A DNA stretch of 64,000 nucleotides from Mariannaea sp. PMI_226 (GCA_024336345.1 JANFOG010000004.1:2046001-2110000), one strand, 5' to 3'; counted from the stretch's first letter, positions 1 to 13,846 are shown. Numbers and translations are program-made. The notes: a model not told the origin generated them from the letters alone.

Positions 1-823
1 ACGACGCCCTCTAGGCTACGCATTATCAAAGGCATGAGACAGTCACCACAGTCAAGCAATTACATGGCAGAAGCGTGTACATCTAGACATATACAATGGA
101 AACACATGACAACTTTCGACTCGGGCAACCAGGAGATCACGTTCAGGATATGAAATACGAATTAGAAGGATCCAAAGAAGCGAAAAAAAAAATAGAACGT
201 CCGGTAAACAGCCTCGTTATCATTGAACTATACACAAAAGATGTGTTTGTATATATTTTCACGAAGCGTAGCAAACCGCTCATTGCCTCTCCAACATGCC
301 TGTTTCATGTTGTATAATTTTCTGCTCCTTCGCTGCAAATAGGTAATCTTCATGAGAGAGAGCCGCCAACCAAGATGCCCCAGCTAATGCGTCCGACACT
401 TCTAAGTGAAGGATAAGATGGCGAGAATAAAATGAAAGGAAGAACAGGGAGAGAGAGAAAAAGAATAAAAGAATAGACAAAAACAACAAGCTGAATTCGA
501 CAAGAGCCTCCAGTATCTCTCTAGATCCCCGCCCATTTTTGTTGATGCTCAGGTAAAGGATGAAAGTACACTCCTTAACCTTGATGCGCTTACCCAACCC
601 AAAACCGAAATAGATATAGACCACAAAGTTGCCTGAAGATGGAAAGAAATGGACATACGGGTAAGAACGAAAAGAGCAAGAAGGAGAAGAAGAAGAAGAG
701 AAAAGGAGAATACCTAACCACCCCACCCGCTTGAGGATTGTGCACCAGCAAGCGGGAATTTCACGCCGTGGAATACCCCCCAAAAAAGGATCCAAAAACA
801 AAAAAGGAACTCCGTTAACCCGT
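1..823. other. Gene-free flank downstream of the Zn2Cys6 factor
   Basis: No open frame here has domain character. The longest one on the minus strand is a shadow over purine/pyrimidine-biased DNA (GAA-rich runs around 440-480 and 680-715). The right part probably holds the 3' UTR of the transcription factor that ends at 824. Confidence 0.5.
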
Positions 824-3800
824 TCACATATTCATGCCTCCCTCATTGTTGCCGTTACCGTTACCGTTACCATTCTGCTGTTGGCCTCCAAAGAAGAAAG
901 TGTCAAAGGGATTGATTTGCTGACCCTCGGCGTAGTCGTGATGGAATCCTTCCCAGTTCATGCCGAACCCGAGGTCGTTCTGGGATTGATCCAGGCCTGC
1001 ATATTCTCCGTTGGGGCCCCCTAAGTTCTGGAGAAATTCCATTGACTGCACCTCAGGGTATTCTAACCCTCCCTGTCCATTGTACTGCTGCTGTTGATGC
1101 TGATGCTGTTGGCTCGCATAGGAACTGCCTGCAGTTGAGGGTTGCGATGTCACTCGACGTTGCAACGGTGGCGACGGGACCATAGGCGAGTCTCTGGGAG
1201 ACCCTTCCTGCTTCATACCCATATCTGATGGACTTGGGCCTCCTCGGCCTCGCGGCTTCATCATGTAGCCCTCGGTAGTTCTTGGCAGAGGGGGGGATGG
1301 ATGAGCAGTCCCGGCCTCGCCAGCAACAGAGAGCGTCGGTGATGAGAGCGAGTCGGATATGTCGAATTGGTATGAGGCATTGTCCGAGCCCTGGTGCCGG
1401 TGACGTACCTGAGTTGAAGCCTTGGATGATGAGTCTGGGGTTGATGCATTCCACACGGACGGTTCACGCCGGGGCCGTCGGTTCTGATTGTGAGGTACAC
1501 CGAACCCGCCTGTAGAGCTGGCCATCTTGATGGTAGCTTTAGAGGTTCGGTCGAAAGCATCTCGACACGTCTCCGCTGGTGGGCACTTGTCAATCATATC
1601 GGTCAGAACTGACTTTGCTGCCAAAATGGTGAAATCGACTTCATCCAGTGTCTAAATGTTATTTCGGGTTACTTCGTCAGCTTTATTCCAAGGGGATCAT
1701 GTAGTGGTCGATATGGTTTACTCACCAGGCGACTGCGCACAATTGGTGAATGCCAAATGGCATAAAGATACGAAATCCCTGCCATGAAGAGGTGATGCGT
1801 TGACAGGTAGGTGTAGCTAACTAGGCCGCTGAGATGTAGCTGTCGATAGAGGCGTAGTATCTTTTGGCCAGCTTCGGCAACCTTGAGGTAGATTCGATCT
1901 TCGTCCTCTCGGAGCTCCTGTTGAAACGCTGTCGGGCTGTTGACTTCGTTGGAGGTATTGTACTCCCCTTCGAACATGGCGGGGACGCTGAGGCTTTGGC
2001 GGTAGAGCATGATGATAGCTTGCCAGTAGTTGAGCTCGAGAAACTCGGTCGAAAACATGACCCCTGTGTCCATTCGTGTAGGTGCAGATGTCTTCCATTG
2101 GTACAAACGTCTGTCGATATCGATGCGCCAGGACCTGAAGGAGTCAAACTGCACAAGGAATGGCGAGGGGAGGTGGATGTGCATATCTGGATGCTTGCTC
2201 TGCACCCCAGCCTTGGCGATCTGCGCCTGATTATACTGCAGCACTTGGAGGATCTCAGATTGCAGCAGCCGCAAGCGGAAATAATGATGCGCAACATGCT
2301 TGTAGCTCTGGACCTGGTCGGTGGGTGGATCCAACAGGCCAGTTGGGGTGATATAATCGTCATCCAACGACGAGGGGAATTCAGTTGTGATGACCTGATC
2401 GCTAATACCAAACGGTCGACCAACGCATGTGCTCACCAGACGATCCAGCGAGTACGTGCACCACCAGAGACGTCGTCTCATATCACGAATCCACATTCTC
2501 CTCCCACGACTTTGCGCACCGTTCTCTTTTGAGCCAGATTCGTCCACTCCCTCGCCTTCGTTGGAATCCGGCATCGAGGCGTCGATGTCTCGATCATCTT
2601 CGTAATGTAGTCCCAAGTCTACGGCCAAGCGAACCGCAACTCCAATGATATACCTACTTTCCTGTTAGCTGATTCCAGAACCCCCCCTTTTGAAGCATTT
2701 TCATGCTAACTTACCATAAGCCTGGTGGAACAGGCCGGAGTAGGGCAAAGTTCGCGAGCAAAAGAACAGCTTGCAAAACTTCCAAGCCACCACCACTGTT
2801 GCTTAGGCAAGCCTCAAGGTGAACGATGGCACTCGCATGATACTCCTCAGGAGCGCACTGATTTCGCCCGATGCCCGAATCGCCCGATGATTCCGTTTTG
2901 ACTGGCTCGCCAACGATAACACCACAGCCAATGGCAAATACCATATTCAACAGATAGAGCTCCCTTGCGCCGCGAGCTGGATCTTGGGTTGCATATACGC
3001 GCTCAAAGGTTTGCATGAACTCTCCACGATGCAAAATTGGAATCTGGGGGTTAGAATGCTCAAAATAAAGCCTGACTAATCTCAAACCAACCTCCTTGTC
3101 TGGAAAGGTTGCAGGTCTGATGGTGGGACGCGTATGAAGACCGAAGAAAGAGTCACGAAGAGAGGTTGCATTTCCAGCAGGCTGACGAGAGTTGGCTCCG
3201 TCCTTGCTTCCCGTCTGACCCGAGACGGAGTACTGTACAGCGGCGAAGACAACTCTGGCAAATGAGACACCGGAAGCTGATGCTAAAGAACGAGGTTTCG
3301 AGGGGCTGACGATATTGAGAAATCCACCAGTGGACTGACTGCCCTTCTTTCTTTTGAGTGATTCGACCGCCTGGCTCTGAGGCTTCATCATTCCTCTTTC
3401 CCCAGCTTCTGACTGAGAGTAACTAGTGTCGGCTGTCGAGTTGATGCTGGCGGTGTCGGCTCCTGGGCGAGAGCATATTTCGAGGTTGTCGGCAGGAGGG
3501 AAAGGGATGTTATTGGAGGCGAGTAGATTCTCGAGTTTCTCAACTCGGGTCTCGAGGTAGAAGACATAACTGGATATTTGTCAGTGAATGACATATGGCG
3601 TACACCCAGAAGGGCGCGATTGTCATCTCGGTGTCTAGCCATACCTGCGGGGGATTTCCTTCTTGGTTATGGGGTCATAACCAACACATGCGACGCCGGC
3701 CTTTGCGCAACTCGCACAGCTGGGTAACTTTTGGTCGCAGCGGTTCTTGCGCAGGCGGCATCGATTGCAGGCGCTGACGTTGCGAAAGTTGCTGCTCTGC

Positions 3801-3964
3801 CCCGCCTTGGAGGCAACTGTGGACGCACCGGTAGAGGAGGAGCCATCGAGATGCTGATCACGAGGGCTCGGCTGCCCATTGCGCGGCGACTCGTCGTCGA
3901 AGGAGTTTTGTCTCTGCCGCTTGGCCGGTTGCGAGCTCGGGGACAGAGGGCCGCGCGCAGGCAT
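824..3964 (-). CDS. Zn2Cys6 fungal transcription factor, PPR1-like
   Basis: Four exons: 3964-3645, 3569-2715, 2653-1726 and 1651-824; 976 aa. The joins are in phase and rebuild a continuous protein. Residues 66-93 carry a perfect zinc cluster, CX2CX6CX6CX2CX6C (C66, C69, C76, C83, C86, C93). It is followed by a linker and short coiled coil (SYVFYLETRVEKLE) that resembles the yeast PPR1 arrangement. The middle has the fungal-specific regulatory domain: a segment with PEIPILHR-like sense around IPILHRGEFMQTFERVY, then GLWYIIGVAVRLAVDLGLH spanning intron 2, then MRRRLWWCTYSLDR. The C-terminal 250 residues are low-complexity, Ser/Pro-rich, then Gln/Asn/Gly-rich, and are probably an activation region. 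It is nuclear by family. The target genes are unknown; PPR1 controls pyrimidine genes in yeast, but this cannot be carried over from sequence alone. The zinc cluster and the joins are secure; the family name is less so. Confidence 0.9.
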
Positions 3965-4672
3965 GGTTGACGGCCCGCCGAGCGGCGACGAAAGACGGAC
4001 CGGCGACGGGGCGGCGCTGCTGATTAGAGAGACGGTGACGGCGACGGCGACGAAATTGATGCCAAGTACCTCTTTAGATATATAGAAGGATCAGATCGGC
4101 GGACAGTGGTACTTGGGTCGGTCGGGGAAGGGTCGGTGAGTCCTCTTGCGAAGCCAAGGCCAAAGAAAAGGAAAGCGGCAAGTCGAGAGAGAGAGAAGAG
4201 GCAGGTTGACGGAAGCAGTGTAGTGGAGGTGATGCAGGTTGTAGGATGAGGATGGTGCTTGAGTAGTCGACAGGACGATAAGCGGCAATGGGATTGGACG
4301 AACGTCGTCAGGTCTGGTTGGTGGTGGATGTAGAGGCTAGAGGCGAGAGGCTAAATGCTAGAGGCTGGAGGCTAGTTAGAGAGAAGCGTGGTGGATGAAG
4401 TGGATGAGGTGGATATGAGTGGGCGCCGAAGCGTGGAGGTGACAGTTGTGGATAACTAAAGCCCGACAGCTCTCCTTAGTGCGTTTGCTCTTCCTCCGCG
4501 CCTACCAGCTACTACCTACTTTAGGTAGGTATGCAATGGAGACGGAATGGCAAACCACGCCAAGTATCGTCAAGTTTCACCACTGACCAAATCTTATTCA
4601 ACATGTAAGCTGCTTTCTGCCTTCTCAATGGCTCCGCGTCTTTGGTAGGGAGTACGAAGTTTCTGGCTGGCT

Positions 4673-4700
4673 TGACTGGCTGGCTGGCTGGCTGGCTAGC
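4673..4700. repeat. CTGG tetranucleotide tandem repeat
   Basis: Imperfect head-to-tail copies of CTGG, about six in a row, in the upstream region of the transcription factor. Confidence 0.75.
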
Positions 4701-7643
4701 ATGGCCCTGTTCAGCGTTGTGACGTCTCACTTCCCAAGGTCCATAAAGCAAGGTACCTTTGGTAGGCAGGTCCTATAGCAAGGTACGCAGGCAGGCATTC
4801 CTAAGACTAGGTATTATTCCTCTCCGACGTGAAGCTTCAGCTTCAGCTTCAGCTGGGGCATGCCTCGTACCCATCAATAAGGAAACAGAACGAACACACG
4901 TACCGACCGGCAACCAGGCAGTCAATTCTGGAGGCCCCCGCAAGCAACTACAGTGGTGGCGTACCAGAAAACCTAAGAGAAAAAATGATATGTAGAGGAA
5001 CGCCGCATTTGCAGCCGGCTCTCGAACCGGGTAGAGAGGGGAGAGGAGGGGAGGGGGGACAAGCAAAGCAGATCAATTGGCCCAACCCGACTTGGGAGAG
5101 ACCGATCGTCGATGACAGGCTTGTCGAGGATCACTAGTGGCTTCTTAGCTCTTGAGTGGTTCCTTTTTTGTATGAGAACCTGGCTAGGATTCGCTTACAT
5201 GATATTAGAAGAAGTTTGGGGGTGAGAGCAAACGTTAAATTGATGGAACGGCTAGTCGACTGGAAACTGAAGGGGAACAGGTACAGTAATTCACAAAAGA
5301 CCTACCCGTACCTTAAAGACGTGGAGGGAAAACAGTTCTACAAGCGAATAAATCATCAAGTGAGGAAGGTTTTTTTTTTTTTTTCTCTCATCCTAGATCC
5401 TGGAAGGGTGATCGGATATGGCAACCAACTAGTTAACCCCAGTCATAGTCTCCCCATGACCCGGAAATTTTCCATCAACCAACAACACCAACCAAGTACA
5501 GTGTCAACGAGGAAGAATCAATGACCCTGTAACTGCACCTCCTGTCACTACCGATAGGATGGGAATCCGATTGAGAAACCAATTGCCATACAGAGAAAGA
5601 GTATGAAGCACCATGTACAGAGAAGCCTTGAAGACTTAGGATAAGGGAGACAGGATGAGATAAATAGGCAGACGGCATATTAAATTGGTCGGCAAGTAAG
5701 CAAAAATACTATGTAAGCCCCAAGGCTGCCTACCACCTGAGTGTCACAAAAGAGCAATGAGTAAATTAATGACCAAAAATAACAAGGCCAAGAGCGAGCG
5801 AGCCTGTGAGGCAAAGAGAGCGGGCGCAATCGCCGCCTGAGATCCTCGCCAAGATCCGGCTTCTGGGAGCTCGGATGCGGGTTCAGATCTATATATGTCG
5901 GCTTGATTGATTGAGTTGATTTGATTTGAGCATGATCTCCATGTGCCGATAATCTGGAGGGTCCCTGGATTACTGTACCGATGGAGTGCCAGTCACTGCG
6001 TATCCAAAAAGTGGAGGGGGATCTTGATAAGGGACAGTTGGCTGATTCAAAAGATGAGGGTCATCCCCTTTGCTGACCCTTGGCCTGCTCGTGCTTGCAA
6101 GGATAAGGTGTCTAGGTAGCTTGGACGGAGTGTGAGAGTGTGAGGTATCTATGTCGCAGCTGGGAGTATCACTCACCCGCCCCCATTTTCCATTGGGGGT
6201 TTGTCTCTGTCGTCGAGCAAACTCGCCCTCTCCAGCTGGTGGTGTGCAATACAGTTATGCGTGTTGCACAACGTAATATGTTGTATGCGTATTACTGTTT
6301 TATATCATCAGTAAGCAATCGTCCGAATTGTGATGGATCCAACCCCACCAGCTTCCTTCAGCATAACAAATCCGTGATATGCAGTTGGCTGTCTCCGTCT
6401 CTGTTGGGGTAAGTTATCTTACCTTGCCCAGTGTAACTTGGGCACATAGACTACATGATGTTGGGAGCTTATGCCGGCAAAAAGGCGCGGCTCAATTCAC
6501 GATTTTCTTGCTTTTATATGTCTATATGTCTCCAATCCCGTCCTCACACCAATATCCTTGGCTTTTGGGCCTTGTAAATTCTTTTTTTGTTTACTTTTTG
6601 GCGGCGTTGGGGGGGTTAGGGATTGCTGGACATTGAGTTTTTACATACTAAAGGACACAGAAAGGAAGGGGGAGATGTACGCAGTGAACCTATTGTGATG
6701 TCTTGTGAGTGTGATGTACTATGTATATGGACACTTGTTAGAAGAGATCGAGGCCCATAGGGCTGTTTGCTAAAACAAGGCGGCGTCGGTGAATTAGAAT
6801 TGTTACATTTTTATTTATATGTACGATCCTGTACTTCGTGCAAGCCCCTGGTTAAAGGCCCGATTTGCTTCTGACCATTGCTAGTCACGATTTCTTTTTG
6901 CATCGAATGTCGGTTGATTGTGGCATTCGTTACTTTTTCTTTTCTTTTTTTCCTCTTTTTTTTTCCTTTTTTTCTTGGAGCCCGGGGTGTCATGCCAACT
7001 AAAAACTGCGCAGTCATGGACCGGGGTGGCGGTATTGTGCTGGACGAATGGATGTTCTGATGGCTTAGAACGGTGAGATTTGCTTTTGTCTATTTCCTAC
7101 CAGGATCATGATGCAAAGATGGATGGATGAACGAGTTAATGAGAATGGTGAGCCTTTCTTTTTGAGACGCATGCAATGCACACCCCTACAGTGCATGTGA
7201 GGTGCAATGCCTCGCTTCCCCGCCCTGCTTTGATACAACAACGAAACAAACAAGCAGGAAGCAAACAGGCAGGGAGACATACGAGCAGGCCTCGATCGAG
7301 TCGTATTCGTATGATATAGACTGGATCTACATAGTATGAAATGCACCATTGCGAGGGAGTGATTCTGGCCAGCAATTCATGACCCAGGAGGTTTTATTTA
7401 GTGATAGCTTTTGCGGGTTGGAGCCCCCCCTGCTGCCGTTCACTTTACCGATTGTCACAGCATAAACCACTTTATTTATGGAGACTTTTTTTTTCTTGGC
7501 TCTTCTTATGATACCCATACCTTTTCTTCAAATAGCTGACAATCGTCAATGAGCGACCACGTCGTCATGCTTAATTGGATGCATGCCCGCTCTTCGTCCC
7601 TGAGTAACCAGGCAAGGACCTGGCGAATAATCAATGCGCATCT

Positions 7644-7648
<5 letters not shown>

Positions 7649-7674
<26 letters not shown>
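7649..7674. repeat. Poly-T run of 26
   Basis: An uninterrupted run of 26 T on the + strand followed by pyrimidine-rich sequence. Its length is likely to vary, or to be misread, in an assembly. Confidence 0.9.
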
Positions 7675-10276
7675 CCTTTCCCTTTTGCCTCTTCTTCTTT
7701 CCTCTTCTCTCTTTCCCATCTCGTACTATGTACCTACATAGTAATGCGCAAACCATGCAACTTTCTGTCAACATCAGACCATATGATGTAAGGTAGTTCA
7801 ATTTCACACAAAAGTATGGATACACATTAGTCTGAACCACCTACTTAGCTACTCCGTACTCCCTACCTGCCGACTACCTAACTTACCTAGGTAATAAACA
7901 GGTAGGTAGGCTGGTAGATAAAGTAGGCAATGCATTTTGCCAGTGATACCCCCCCTCACCCCCCCTTCCTCTTCTCTTTCCAACTCCACAAACATGATGT
8001 CCCCCCCCTTGACCATCCTGTACAAAGAGAGGTAGCGTTGGCTAGTATTGGAAATAGGAAAGGAAAGGAAAGGAACGGAAAAAAAAAAAAAACATCACAG
8101 TACTTCTTTTGTCGAGGTGGACAGACGAGCCTCCGAGGTTACCAGGGTGCAGTCCCCCACTAAACCCACAAACCCACACCCCCATGGCTGCAGCTTCGCG
8201 TCTCTGCTGATGCAGCTCCGGGAAGTGAATTGGATCGTGGTCCATTCCCTCCACAATGCCTAGTTGAGAAACATAGGCGAGAAGAAGGAAAAAGAAAGAG
8301 GAAAAAAAAAATGAAGGAATCTCAAGTATTGCTGGCTTCCTTCTTTGTAGGTACACACTCGGCACAGCATTGATAGGGAGGCCCTGTAAACACCTTGGAC
8401 ATACAAAGGACCAAATACGCAACAAATATGAAATAGAATGAAATAAAATGAAATAAAATAATAAATAAAAATAAAACCTTTCGGAATACGGCAGAGTACC
8501 TATCTCAGGCCCTCCCTCCTCTATTTACTATGTATTACCAACCAAGTCCGGTTCTGTCAAAAGCCCTTTCGTGACGAGATCCGTGAACCGACACCGTGCG
8601 CCTCGGTCTTATTACCAAAACCGACTTGGCACCGCACTCAACTCTCGGACTTACTTCTCATCCATGCCATTCTCAAAATCCGATCATACAAATTTGACAA
8701 ACCAAACAAAATGTCAGGAAATGAATGACAGCTTCCACACGTATGCCCCTCTTTTGAAGTAATCCGCCCCGGATATCTCCCTATTACTTTCCGTTCCCAG
8801 GTTGTTTAGAGATCTCATCCCATCCTTGTATGTAGTGCCTGAGTATCTCCATATGGTGTTATCCTTTCTTCTCTACTCCCCCACTAATAAGAGTATGGAT
8901 ATATCTATCTTTATCCAAATGTATGTAGGCTAAGACATGCTTCCGCTCGCCAGCCTTGTCCCTAGCCTGACACCGCATTGATGTACCTGTATATGTATAA
9001 GTTACTATATCTATGAAAGGACGTGTGTCAGGAACATTGTGCCGGGCACATCAAATGCTGCGTTGGCACGTAAACATGTCGTGCTCCTCTTGTACTCCCT
9101 ACTTATAGAGCATACGAGTCGATACTTTTCTTTCTCTCTTCTTGGTCAGCCGGTCCCGGTATCGTCTCCTCATCAACATGTAATCGCCACCATGATACAT
9201 TGGCGGGCCTCAGTTTGTGGTTCAAAACCCCCTACCTGTGTTGGATTTGCATCTCCCTCTTCGTCCCTGTGGTAGCCATGCAAGGCTTGTGTGCAAGCGA
9301 GAAGCAGTAGTCCCCTTGCACACCCATTCGCTGGAAACACGCTCCTCCCATGATGATGCGGTTTGAGAGTTAGTTGCTCCCCCAAGTTTCTCATTCTGGC
9401 TGCCGGCCCGGGTCACGCCCTCGCCGGGGCCACTTCTCCTCGGCCGAGTTCGTCAAGAATCCCGGCATAATAGCAGCAAGATGCCTGCTTGGTGTGGTCC
9501 ATCATGTTACGCTCCCGCCAAGAAGATTGCCATCATCAACATCACATAGACGCAGGTATGTACATCACTCACTCAATCAATCAATCAGCGGCTGCCAACA
9601 AGTTCGGTGCCAAAATTCAATGCCATTTTTGTATTCCTTACACCGCCAGTCTCGGGCCCGCGAGGTACCTAGCCAGACTTTCCAATTGTCTTTGTTACAA
9701 ACTCATCATGAACCTTTCTTGATCCGCATCTTCAAAATAACCCAATAATAACGCAAATGCAAAAGAATAACACCCTTCCTCCAAGTACCAAGTTTCACGC
9801 CATTTCCATCCACTTGCTTTCACTTTTGGACCATAGCCCTTGGTAGCATCCATTTAAGACGGTATTCCACGTTTGAATGGCTGCCGTCCATCACTCCCTG
9901 GCTAGAAAGCCATCCCGTATGTAGTTCTTCGTTGATATGCCAGATTTTTCCCTATTTCCCATCCTGCTTGCCCGTCCCGAGAAAGATGCCATGCCTGTAA
10001 GTCTATAACAGAAAAGAGAAAGAAAAAAAGTATTATTACCCAGAGAAAACAGTCCCCATCTTTGATTAAACGCCAGTCTTAATGCTTCGTCGCTCGTCCT
10101 GTAAAAAAGGGTATCGTCGACAGAAGGCTCCCATGCTTTCTTATAAAATGCTGATGCCAATCGAAATAGAAATCGTGCGAATGATGTGCAAACTCATCAT
10201 CTTGCTTGCCATGTAACTCAAAACGCTGAAGAAGAAAAACGCCGGGAAAACAAGCAGTCAGTTCTCTGTCGCCACT

Positions 10277-12284
10277 TCAGACTCTGTCATCGTGGTCGTT
10301 GGTGCCGTAGTCAACAAATAGGTCTTCATCTAGAAGCGGGTCCTCCTCCTCTGGCGTAGCAGCCTCCATATGTCCTCCACCTTCGGTAATCTGAGAGCTC
10401 AGATACGCACCGACGATGGTAACCAGACCACTGAACCACCAGGCCAGCCCGGAGTAACCAGTCTGCAGGCCCAAAGAGTACAACAGGCCGGATAGAGTAG
10501 GCCCCAAGGCACGGCAAAGACTGGCAGTGGATGCTGCAATCCCATTGATGGTTCCCAGAACATCCTTCGATGGGGCCGAGTTTGCCAGGAGAATGGCGTT
10601 GCTGGGATAAGCCATCGTCGAAAACGTACACTTCCAGATAACGAGAAGATAGATCGCGGGCATTCTCATCACCTCAGGCAATAGAACCAAGTAGGGTGTA
10701 ACCAGGTATAGTGCGAAGTAGGAGAAGGCCAGCATCCGGAAAAGTCGCAGGGAGCCGAGGCGTCGAGTCACGGGAGGGACGATGAGGTAGTTGGAGAATA
10801 GTGAGTAGCCTCCCTGCACCGACATGATAACACCAATCGTTTTTGTGTCCAGGCCGAATCCATCAGTGAACCTGAATGGCAGTTCCAAGATCGGATGCTC
10901 GGGTCGAGCAGTACTGAGGAAGACGGGGAACAGCTGGTCGAATGTCATGGTGTGACTGCACAAGAGTTAGCAAGTTATCCCGGGTAAGGGTGATGATGGG
11001 TCCAACTTACAAGGCCAGAATACCGTATGAGATGATATTCATGATGACTGGCTTCGTGAAGATAGTCCGCTTCTGCTCGATAACGGGCTCTTCGGGATCA
11101 AGTGGTACACTTCTCAGAGATCTGACATCAGGCTGAGGTGATAGCCGAGGAGAGTTCTCCTGGCTCTGATAGGCCGGAAGAGCTTCATCATCTGAGCTGT
11201 TCAGGCTGGTGCGCGAAGAGTTGGTCATGTATCCGACTCGCTGCTCGCCGTCCAGAAGTGCCTGCTTCTTGGGCTCTCGTTGTGTGTTGCAGCCAGTAGC
11301 TCCACCGACGAGACCGGTAAGGTAATGGCCAAACTCACGCGTGCGGTCCCGCTGGTGCTTCTTTACCGAGTGAGTTTCATCAAGGAAGAGAAGGCCAATG
11401 ATGACACCAACAAAAACTGTGGCAGCACTGAAAAGGTTAGGAAGGAGGTAGGGGAACTTGTCCCAGATGGTTCCTCGGGCGAAGATTTCAGGATAGCTGA
11501 TACATGGACGTGCTAGAGCTCCTCCGATCATGGGTCCAATGATAGATCTGTATGCACCATGATTAGCACTGGGACAAAAAATATCACTGGCATTTTCTTT
11601 TTCCTTTTACGTACCCAAGGCACCACACAATGGGCATAATGGTATATGCTCGGGCTATTTTCCTATTAGCTGCGGGACCCCCAGGCAAAATTGAAATGGA
11701 AAGCCTACGCTGATGTTCCTTGACTGTGACGAGTTCAGCAACTGTAGTCTGCAGGACTCCAATGTTTCTAGTAGCCGTTAGTTAAACGTCACGTATCCTA
11801 GAGTTGGGATAACCATACCCATTCAGAAGACCACCCAGAGCCCGCGCAAAGAGTGCCACGGGCAAGCTGGGTGCAAAACCAAAAACAAGAACGCTCAAGG
11901 CAGTTCCAATCAGGCCTGTCAAGAGAACAGGTTTACGACCAATCTTGTCACTCAGTCTTCCCCACATCACTCCTGTTGAGAATTCGGCCAAGGTAAAGGC
12001 GGAAGTGACCATGCCGGCGTAGACAGAAATCTTATTGGTATCATTTGTGATATTGAAATCCTCAATCATGTAGTAGATGTAGGGGAAAATGGACATGAAA
12101 GCAATAGGCTCGCATATTCTGCAGCAAGCTACACACCACCCAATTAGCTTTCAAGTTCCTCGTGCAATAGCGGGGGAGTTGGGATTCTCATACCAAGTAC
12201 AAACAACTGTTGAGCGGGAAATGGAGGAAGTTTGCGGCCAGACCCATTGCGGTTGGGCGTCTCGGGGCGTCGACTCCTCCTCAT
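10277..12284 (-). CDS. MFS transporter, DHA1 family (drug:H+ antiporter type)
   Basis: Six exons: 12284-12194, 12128-11819, 11767-11709, 11654-11615, 11547-11011 and 10955-10277; 571 aa. The start ATG at 12284 follows an in-frame TAG with no other ATG between. The N-terminus enters the membrane at about residue 25 (LPPFPAQQLFVL, then CRICEPIAFMSIFPYIYYMI). The MFS motif A GRLSDKIGRKP lies at about residues 87-97, and RALGGLLNGN precedes TM5. A long hydrophilic Ser-rich loop, about 90 residues, separates the two six-helix halves. The second half starts at PVIMNIISYGILAF and ends in an acidic tail (EEEDPLLDEDLFVDYG). This pattern fits DHA1 transporters of the group that includes plant ZIFL proteins. 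The substrate cannot be read from sequence. Exons 3 and 4 are only 59 and 40 nt. The nearest gene, the Zn2Cys6 factor, is 6 kb away, so a regulatory link is only a guess. Confidence 0.92.
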
Positions 12285-13650
12285 GTTTACGGATTTCACG
12301 GATATCTGGCTGAACTAGGTCTTTGGGTGAAGGTGGTAGTTGCCAAATGTGGGTTGGTGGAAGAGCTGTTCTTTGCAAAGCATGCACAATCCGCTCTCAA
12401 TAACGCTTAGAAGTCCGTTCACGGTATTCTGAATGTCGACGTAATGAAGAGTGGTGTTGAGTGTAGGCGGCGACGTATGCTGAAGGTGATGAGATGTGAC
12501 GGGCGAGAGTATTCTTTAGAAGGCGTGATGAAGGTTGGTGATTGTTCAGAAGATGGGAAGTCGAGGTGTAGCGTCAAGCCAGAAATAACTAGGCTTGCAC
12601 CAGCAATTAACCACCGGAAGGGAGGGATTGAGGATATTTTTCAAGGCACAAGGTGGGTGAGGAAGATAGAAGCTTTAAATAATAGAAGAATAGAAGAAAG
12701 GATCACAGTAGGAGACGACAAGATTCATGTCGGGGTGGATACAATTATAAGAGGGTGCGGGAGTGAAGGTAGGAACACACACACCTCCCCTCGTCCTCCG
12801 GACTGGGGTACAGGCTTTTTACTCCATGGGCCATCTTTTGAGGAGTCCAATTAGGCCCAAGGTTGGAACGGGCGGTGACAGGATGGCTAGAAGGCAAATC
12901 TCCTGTCCAGCAAAAGGCAATGCGGCGAACGGCTCCAACTCTCTTCGGGTCGGGGGGGAGTGAGAGTGTGCGGCAGTGGGGTATTTCGAAAAAGAGCGCC
13001 AGAAGGCCAGGAAGCCAAGGGACCCCCTCCCCCTGTCAAAAGAGGACGGAGTGATTGTGGGATTGAGAAGAGCAAAAAAAAAATCATGGACTAAAAAAAG
13101 GGCCATCTATCGTCGACGATGGGTCCATTGAGCATTTTGGGGCCTTGGCTCTGGGCGTGTATGCTCGGATACGTCCACGGCCCTTTCGTCCACCGTCTGA
13201 TGGTTTCCAAGTGAGCATGGGGGTTCTGGGTCTGGGCATCACAAGTACTCCACAGGTACCTTGCCAGGATGTTGGCCCTGTGAGACTTGCACTGAAAGAG
13301 ATGGAGCAAGGGGGTAAAGCAAGGGAGGGTCAGCGCTCTGAACTCGCCGGTTTAGCGAGGCGGACGATGGGCGATGAGCGATGCGATGAGCGACCGCAAC
13401 GAGGCGGGGACAAGCTCGGGGACGTGTGCCGGTAATAAAAGGCTATGGATGGACTGACGACCGGATTGGAGCTTAATTATTGGGCGCTCAACAATGAGCC
13501 AGGAGCCAAGACGAACGAAGAAGAGGGCGACTGACATTTCCGTCGAGTGGCTGACAAAACAAGGACCGTCCCCTGATGAGTGTATCGTCTGTTGCAAGAT
13601 GGCCATGTCATGTCAAGCAAGGTACGTAGTAAGTGTACTTTAGTATGGAA

Positions 13651-13680
13651 GGTAAGGTAAGGTAAGGCAAGGTAAGTAGG
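13651..13680. repeat. GGTAA pentanucleotide tandem repeat
   Basis: About five imperfect copies of GGTAA (one is GGCAA) in a row. Confidence 0.75.
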
Positions 13681-13846
13681 ATGGGACAAATGCGAAAACT
13701 AAGATGACCAAAAAGAGGGGACAAAAAAAATGAGGCCCTCGTCGCTTTCTTTTTCGCGGTGAGTTTTGGTACCCCAGTTGGACGAAATGGGAGGAGGATT
13801 AGAAAGGCAGAGGGGGAGGGGGTGGGGGGTGCAACAGTCAGGAAAA

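Larger units (their letters stand above)
3965..10276. other. Long gene-free stretch (6.3 kb) upstream of the Zn2Cys6 factor
   Basis: No open frame with domain character, and no chain of exons I could join, on either strand. The first 1.1 kb is probably the promoter and leader of the regulator (start at 3964). It has GA/CT-biased runs and a CTGG tandem near 4673-4700. Further along are a 26-T run (7649-7674), an AT-rich patch of near-repeats of GAAATAAAAT (about 8427-8477), and a cluster of ACCTA/TAGGT motifs at 7856-7925. Base composition is not strongly AT-rich, so I see no sign of heavy RIP. Long non-coding RNAs are possible but not visible by eye. Confidence 0.5.

Noticed and set aside
280..801. 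173-codon minus frame near the left end
   Set aside because: Ser/Leu/Phe-rich translation of purine-rich DNA; no domain.
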